Shown in pieces: positions 59,759 through 64,000 of a stretch of 64,000 bases of DNA; within the stretch, counting starts at the first letter, position 1, and each line of letters begins with the position of its first letter. The DNA comes from Alloprevotella sp. OH1205_COT-284 (GTDB lineage Bacteria; Bacteroidota; Bacteroidia; Bacteroidales; Bacteroidaceae). The stretch covers positions 165,748 to 229,747 of the forward strand of contig NZ_RQYI01000001.1 of NCBI RefSeq assembly GCF_003859795.1. Direction: 5' to 3'. The position numbers and the translations under genes are program-made. The notes under the pieces are model-generated. The model was not told the origin of the DNA, searched no databases, and saw only the letters and a program-made list of their open reading frames with translations.

Positions 59759-60280
59759 TCAGATGAGGCTGTGTTTGGTTTTCTGCATCGCCTCCACTTT
59801 TTGTTTTAGTGTCTGCCTTGCGCGGTGAATGGTCACTTTCACGTCGGCTTCGCTGATGCTCATCATTTCCGCCACATCTCGATAGCTAAATCCTTCGATG
59901 TCGCGCAGTTGCAGCGCAGTACGCTGTTTTTCGGGAAGCCGGTCGAAGAGTTCTTTTATCCATTGCAGACGCTCGTCTTGCTCCATTTTTTCATCTGCTC
60001 CGAGGGCATTGTCGGCTTGTTCTGTGAGGGAATGATCGAGCGATAGGTGTTGTGCTTCTTTTTTTTCGGCTCTGTCTATGGCCAAATTTCGGCAAACGGT
60101 GATGCAGTAGGCTTCGAGATTGTCGATTTCGGTCAGTTTTCGACGTTGTTCCCACGTTCTGACCAATGTGTCTTCCACCACGTCTTCGGCCTCCGGTCTG
60201 TCGAGGGTGATGCGCAATGCCACTCTGAAAAGTTTGTTTTTGAGCGGCAGCAGGTCGTGTTGGAAATCAATTTCTTTCAT
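59759..60280 (-). CDS. ECF-type RNA polymerase sigma factor
   Basis: 173 residues, sigma-70 family group 4. Region 2: LFRVALRITLDRPEAEDVVEDTLVRTWEQ (residues 18-46); region 4: FDRLPEKQRTALQLRDIEGFSYRDVAEMMSISEADVKVTIHRARQ (about 111-155), a complete helix-turn-helix. It most likely controls its own two-gene unit and an unknown regulon; the target promoters cannot be read here. Confidence 0.92.
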   Translation of the reverse strand: MKEIDFQHDLLPLKNKLFRVALRITLDRPEAEDVVEDTLVRTWEQRRKLTEIDNLEAYCITVCRNLAIDRAEKKEAQHLSLDHSLTEQADNALGADEKMEQDERLQWIKELFDRLPEKQRTALQLRDIEGFSYRDVAEMMSISEADVKVTIHRARQTLKQKVEAMQKTKHSLI

Positions 60281-60361
60281 GCCTCTGTAAATTAAGACGG
60301 ATGAGAAGCGAAAAAGTTACGGGAAAAAGAAAGTTTTTTTCAAAAGAACGATTTTTTGTCG

Positions 60362-61552
60362 TCAGGGGCGGCGGCAGACAATAAGAATTTTTCGCCCGTC
60401 GGCCTGTGTGGCGGCAAAGAGAAACGTGTCGCCCCCTTCGCCAAGTTTGAGCTTTTTGCGCAATTCGGCTACCGTCGCGGGAAAGTTGCGCACGGTCAGG
60501 TTGGCCTTGCCGAGGGCGGTGATTTCTCGCAAGTCTTTTTTTGAAAATCCCATGACGCGGTCGATGCGGAACACTCGTCCGGGGAAGTCGGCGTGCCGTT
60601 CCGAACTGCAATAAAGATGAGTATTGGGGTGGAGTTTTTGCAGAGCGTGGCGTTGCGCGACAGTCTTGTAGGCACCGGCTTTCATCACCGCCGGATTCGG
60701 TTCATAAAGATAGCCTGCTATTGTGTCGGCCATGGGGCTGAGAGCTTCGGCCTCTTCGCGGCGTGTGAAAGCAAACGATTGTGTGTCGTTGGCGCAAAAA
60801 TATTTGGTTTCACTCACCGGTTCGGCCGTGCAAACGAGCAGCAGGTCTTTGCATTCTCCGCCCGAAGCAAAGATGTGAGCTTCGGCCACACAGCCCAAGG
60901 TGTCGACGGTGTGGTGCAAATCGAGCATGGTCGAGAGTTTGAGCATCAAAACACGACATTTTTCAAACAGCAACGGCAGCAACGGCGTCACATGAGGTTC
61001 GCAATCTTCGAGCCTCACCGTTTTTCGTCCGAATTCATCGCGGCGTGCCGGATCGATGAAGAGGAGGTCGGCGGGGTCGAGCGTGTGAAGCAGGGCGATG
61101 CCGTCGGCTTGGGTGACGGTGGCATTGGAAAGATGCAGGAGGGGGAAGTTGTGGCGTGCGGCGGTCACCAGTTCGGGGCGTTGCTCAACGTAGGCGGCAC
61201 GTTGAAACAGCGGTGACAAAAAGGAGAAATCCACCCCCATGCCACCTGTCAGGTCGGTCATAGAATTGATGCCGAGCCGTCCTTCGGCTTGCAGTCGTCT
61301 GACGACTTCGGCTTTGTAGCGTGCGGCTGCTTCTCCGCTGCATTGTTCGAGCGCAAGTCGGGGCGGATAGATCAGTTGGTCGCATTGTGCCCAAGAGGGG
61401 ACTTTGTCGTGCAACTTTTGCCACCCCTCGATTTGTCGGAGGGCAAAAGCGGCGTCGAGGTCATGTCGTTTGGAGAGTTCCAAAGCCACTTCTTTGACAT
61501 TCCGATGTCTGTTTTTGTCGATGAAATCGGCAGTTTTTTGTGTTTTGTCCAT
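60362..61552 (-). CDS. SAM-dependent methyltransferase with THUMP-like C-terminal domain
   Basis: 396 residues. Central class I methyltransferase: motif I DLTGGMGVDFSFLS (near 99-112), EQRPELV as the acidic ribose-binding position, and motif IV LLFIDPARRD (about 164-173; DPAR as in N- or C-methylating RNA enzymes). The C-terminal domain (RVFRIDRVMGFSKKDLREI to TVRNFPATVAELRKKL) corresponds to the THUMP-like domain of a Bacteroidota family of unknown RNA target. Its ATG is one base after the VanX-like stop, so the two are cotranscribed. Confidence 0.83.
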   Translation of the reverse strand: MDKTQKTADFIDKNRHRNVKEVALELSKRHDLDAAFALRQIEGWQKLHDKVPSWAQCDQLIYPPRLALEQCSGEAAARYKAEVVRRLQAEGRLGINSMTDLTGGMGVDFSFLSPLFQRAAYVEQRPELVTAARHNFPLLHLSNATVTQADGIALLHTLDPADLLFIDPARRDEFGRKTVRLEDCEPHVTPLLPLLFEKCRVLMLKLSTMLDLHHTVDTLGCVAEAHIFASGGECKDLLLVCTAEPVSETKYFCANDTQSFAFTRREEAEALSPMADTIAGYLYEPNPAVMKAGAYKTVAQRHALQKLHPNTHLYCSSERHADFPGRVFRIDRVMGFSKKDLREITALGKANLTVRNFPATVAELRKKLKLGEGGDTFLFAATQADGRKILIVCRRP

Positions 61553-61553
61553 G

Positions 61554-62270
61554 CTATCTTATCGGGCGGTAACGCGCTTTGGCCTCTGCCCGCGTTTTGA
61601 AATTGAAGTGCCACCATTCGGTGGGTAAAACTTTGAAACCTCCCGATTTCATCGCTTCTCTCAGAATGTGCCGATTGCGGATATGTCGGTCGGTCAGGAG
61701 TTTTTTTCGGTATAGCCGGGTTTCGTCTTTGACGTGTGCCAGTCGTCCGAGGTGGTCTACGGGTGTGCCCATGGCGATCCCGGCGGTGTCGCCTGCGGCA
61801 TGGATCTTTCTGCCTTTTCGGTCGAACACATCGCGTGCCCAACAAAGTGCCACATCTACGGCAAGTCCGTAGTTGTGCAGTCCTCCGCCGTTTTTCGGAT
61901 TGCTCACATAGATCGACTTTGAAGTGCCGGCCACGGCGTTCCACATGGTTTGCTGCACCGACATGGGGCGCGTGGCGTCGAAAATGATAAGGCTGTATTG
62001 CGGATGAGCGCGTTTGAGTGCCTGTTGCGCCTTTTTGAGTGCTTGTGCCGCTTCGGGAAGCAAATAGGCCTTTCGGAGGTCGCGATAGAGGGTTTTTCCC
62101 ACGAAATTATCGGGGCGGGCATACATCAGGCTCACAAAAACATCGGGCGCCACATCCTGCACATCGACCAGCCCTTGGCACTCCATGGCAAGTTCGGTGG
62201 AGGTTGTCTGTTGTCCCGAAAGAGAGCCGATCGGGAAAAGTAAGAGAAAGAGTAGTATGTAGCGTTGCAT
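61554..62270 (-). CDS. M15D D-alanyl-D-alanine dipeptidase (VanX-like)
   Basis: 238 residues from the ATG at 62270 (MQRYILLFLLLFPIGSLSGQ, signal peptide); an ATG at 62279 is possible but would leave no leader. Zinc site: GGGLHNYGLAVDVAL (SxHxxGxAxD-type, His and Asp ligands) and WWHFNF (Glu-x-x-His as EWWH). The DATRPMSVQQ segment supplies the conserved Arg. Being exported, it more likely recycles cell-wall dipeptides than gives vancomycin resistance. Heads the unit with the methyltransferase; divergent from the PagL-like gene. Confidence 0.9.
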   Translation of the reverse strand: MQRYILLFLLLFPIGSLSGQQTTSTELAMECQGLVDVQDVAPDVFVSLMYARPDNFVGKTLYRDLRKAYLLPEAAQALKKAQQALKRAHPQYSLIIFDATRPMSVQQTMWNAVAGTSKSIYVSNPKNGGGLHNYGLAVDVALCWARDVFDRKGRKIHAAGDTAGIAMGTPVDHLGRLAHVKDETRLYRKKLLTDRHIRNRHILREAMKSGGFKVLPTEWWHFNFKTRAEAKARYRPIR

Positions 62271-62286
62271 AAATCGCATTTTGCCA

Positions 62287-62294
62287 CAAAAATA
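62287..62294 (-). promoter_or_regulatory. -7 element for VanX-like gene
   Basis: Minus strand TATTTTTG, about 16 nt from the ATG at 62270; very short leader. Confidence 0.55.
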
Positions 62295-62336
62295 CGATTT
62301 TTCACCAGAATGGAAAAGAAGCCCGAATGAATTGAC

Positions 62337-62344
62337 TATATTTG
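62337..62344 (+). promoter_or_regulatory. -7 element for PagL-like gene
   Basis: TATATTTG, 18 nt before the ATG at 62363; divergent from the VanX-like promoter 43 nt away. Confidence 0.6.
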
Positions 62345-62362
62345 TATCCAAAAGCAAGGCGT

Positions 62363-63664
62363 ATGTTTCGTTTTATGTGCAGGAGTTGCCTGCGAGTCGC
62401 TTTGGCCGCAATGGCAACCCTTGGGGCGGAAGCCCGTGCCCTCCATTTCGATGAGTGCGATGTCGAGCCGGAAAGGTTCGGCGTCGCCGATTGGTTTCGC
62501 CGTCCCGTGGCGGAGGTCGGCATTTCGACGGGGCATGTGCTTGCGGTCGATGCCTATCAGCGTCAATGGTTGCAGGCAACACCGATGAGGAGTGTCCGCT
62601 TCGGGCTTCGCCACCGCACAAACTGCGATGAAACCGACGTTTTTGCAGCAGAATACGGCTATCCGGAATGGGGCTTGACGCTTTCCGTCGGCGACTACTC
62701 CGGCGTGAAGATGCAAAAACGCCCTTCGCCCGATTGGGGGCAGCTCGTTCCGGTCGATTATGTTTCCGACATGGGAACGCTCATTGCCCTCTACGGCTCG
62801 TTTTCGCGGCCGGTCTTGCGAAAGGGAGGCCGGCAGTTGGGGTATTCGTTGGAAAGCGGTTTGGCTTACAATACGCGCCCTTACGACCGAAACGGCAATA
62901 TCGACAACGAACTGACGGGGTCGCATCTGCTTTTCTATTTCGGAGCGACGCTCTATGCCGCCTGTCGTCTTGACGAGAGGTTGAGCCTGCGGGCAGACCT
63001 TGCCTTTCGACATGTCAGCAATGGGGCACTCGACCGTCCCAACAAGGGAAGCAACGCCCTTGCCCCCGAACTGACCTTGCAGTATGATCTCGATGAAGCG
63101 CGGCGTTTGGCTTCTGTCGAAGGGCGATCGTTTCGGCCTTTTCGACCTTTTTGGTATGGCAAAGCCACATGGAGTGTGGGCGGAAGAACATTGCTCGAAG
63201 AATGGTTGCGCACGCAGTATGGCCTTTCGCCCGACGATCCGGACTATCGGAAGGCCGATTTTCGCCTTTACCCCACTTACAATTTGCAGCTCGACTGCAT
63301 GCGTCGCTACCATCGTTGCCGAGCTTCGGGCATGGGGCTCGACCTTTTCTACATACCCTATGTGGAACGGCTGAAAACCCTCGCGGCCGTCGTCGATCCT
63401 GCCGCCCGTCATCACCCCTTTTCGGTGGGGTTGGCCTTGAAACACGAAGCGTTTTATGAACGTCTGTCGTTCTACATGAGTTTGGGATATTATCTTTTTC
63501 GCAGAACCGGCTATTTGCAGCCGATCGACGAAACGCCCTACTATGAACGTGTCGGACTGCGCTATCGTTTGTCGCGCTCAAAGGGTATGAGCCTCGGCGT
63601 CGGAGTGAAGGCACACAAAACCAAGGCTGATTTTGCCGAAATGTCGATCGGGTGGGAGTTTTGA
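62363..63664 (+). CDS. Acyloxyacyl hydrolase / PagL-like outer-membrane lipid A deacylase
   Basis: 433 residues from the ATG at 62363, signal peptide (MFRFMCRSCLRVALAAMATLGAEA). The middle contains the PagL catalytic signature: FRHVSNGALDRPNKGSNALA (His and Ser of H-x-S-N-G, about residues 214-225), followed by PEL with the Glu. In PagL these three residues remove the 3-O acyl chain from lipid A. The protein is longer than Pseudomonas PagL (about 150) because of extra domains, as in other Bacteroidota members; it ends in aromatic beta strands and Phe (MSIGWEF), consistent with a barrel. Confidence 0.82.
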   Translation: MFRFMCRSCLRVALAAMATLGAEARALHFDECDVEPERFGVADWFRRPVAEVGISTGHVLAVDAYQRQWLQATPMRSVRFGLRHRTNCDETDVFAAEYGYPEWGLTLSVGDYSGVKMQKRPSPDWGQLVPVDYVSDMGTLIALYGSFSRPVLRKGGRQLGYSLESGLAYNTRPYDRNGNIDNELTGSHLLFYFGATLYAACRLDERLSLRADLAFRHVSNGALDRPNKGSNALAPELTLQYDLDEARRLASVEGRSFRPFRPFWYGKATWSVGGRTLLEEWLRTQYGLSPDDPDYRKADFRLYPTYNLQLDCMRRYHRCRASGMGLDLFYIPYVERLKTLAAVVDPAARHHPFSVGLALKHEAFYERLSFYMSLGYYLFRRTGYLQPIDETPYYERVGLRYRLSRSKGMSLGVGVKAHKTKADFAEMSIGWEF

Positions 63665-63736
63665 CGAGCGCGCGCGTGCCGCGACCCAAAGGAGGATGCA
63701 ATGAAAAGATGTTGAAGCCGCGAAAATCGTCTGCCT

Positions 63737-64000
63737 CGATGAAACCGCCGTTTTTGGCTGCCATTTATACCCGAAATTTATGTTTTGCCGTTTTACCTTC
63801 GCTTTTTAGGCTACGACGTTGAAATTCAGTTGGTTTTGTGCGAAGGCAAGTGAAGGCAAACGCTTTTTGTGTTTTTCAAACGGCTGATAATCATAGTTGT
63901 TACGGTGAAAGCAAAATCGGCTGCTCCTTTCACCTGCTTCCGCTTCCCATGTGGGGAAAGCTTGCATTTTGAGCCGATGTGAAAGCAAAAAACGAATATA
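63737..64000 (+). repeat. Family A intergenic element, copy 3 (cut by window end)
   Basis: Starts CGATGAAACCGCC (about 63737), then TTTTGCCGTTTTACCTTCGC, TTGAAATTCAG near 63820, the plus doublet GCGAAGGCAAGTGAAGGCAA (about 63841-63860), GTGAAAGCAAAA near 63906 and TTTCACCTGCTTCCGC. Same order as copy 1. The iteron core continues to the last base. Confidence 0.8.

Noticed and set aside
61554..62270. Vancomycin-resistance role for the VanX-like enzyme
   Set aside because: It has a signal peptide and no vanH/vanA neighbours; wall dipeptide recycling is more likely.

Overview
The window is chromosomal DNA from a member of the Bacteroidota, most likely order Bacteroidales and probably close to Prevotella/Alloprevotella. 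Four things point there. Promoters follow the Bacteroidota form (TTTG, 19-22 nt, TAnnTTTG), and Shine-Dalgarno sites are scarce. Two proteins carry type IX secretion (T9SS) tails: a gliding-type C-terminal domain, and a Prevotella-like short tail ending in a basic NGVKRVVK-type sequence. There are also a SusC-like TonB receptor, DUF5689 and choice-of-anchor J lipoproteins, tandem OmpH/Skp genes and DUF2851. The genus is an inference. Base composition looks close to half G+C in genes, with A+T-rich, repeat-filled intergenic islands.

Layout. 1-12.4 kb is mostly minus-strand housekeeping: polA (cut by the left edge), a polyprenyl diphosphate synthase (plus strand), deoC, dtd, uvrC, apt, mnmG, a thioesterase and a DUF2851 protein. 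12.4-14.6 kb is a gene-poor island with tRNA-Met, two identical tRNA-Asn genes, small TIR-bounded elements, one copy of a larger repeat (family B) and a broken gene end. 14.6-22.4 kb reads rightward: PfkB kinase, S41 protease, purD, two membrane proteins, a metal-binding lipoprotein with an ABC ATPase but no permease, and an outer-membrane barrel. 22.4-23.3 kb is a repeat of family A. 23.3-34.5 kb: acpP-fabF, an RNase III with a 420-residue tail, greA, a lipoprotein, tRNA-Leu, a T9SS cargo, uvrA and a peptide transporter. 34.7-40.5 kb (minus): threonine-dehydrogenase-type epimerase, family B repeat, PBP4, two OmpH proteins, mannose-1-P guanylyltransferase. 40.7 kb: tRNA-Leu. 41-48.3 kb: a cell-surface locus (nuclease lipoprotein, choice-of-anchor J protein, DUF5689 lipoprotein, TonB receptor) divergent from an exported endonuclease/exonuclease-fold enzyme. 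48.4-64 kb: hisS, a small TIR element, ribD, two GH20 hexosaminidases on either side of a family A repeat and a T9SS cargo, DUF6155, an ECF sigma factor with a membrane partner, a methyltransferase, a VanX-like dipeptidase, a PagL-like protein, and a third family A repeat cut by the right edge.

How the genes fit together. DNA repair (polA, uvrA, uvrC), tRNA biology (dtd, mnmG, hisS, tRNAs) and cofactor/lipid synthesis make up the core. The accessory content is surface biology: glycan trimming by GH20 enzymes, envelope remodelling (PBP4, VanX-like, PagL-like, OmpH), T9SS cargo, and a probable extracellular nucleic-acid acquisition locus.

The most unusual signal is non-coding. Two unrelated-sequence families of about 0.45-0.6 kb intergenic elements (A at 22.5, 54.1 and 63.7 kb; B at 13.3 and 36.1 kb) share one architecture: a core of 8-12 nt iterons in alternating orientation with one tandem doublet, a shared CTGAATTTCA word, and an edge built of 21-nt tandem units. 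Positions of small sites were counted by eye and may be off by one or two bases.
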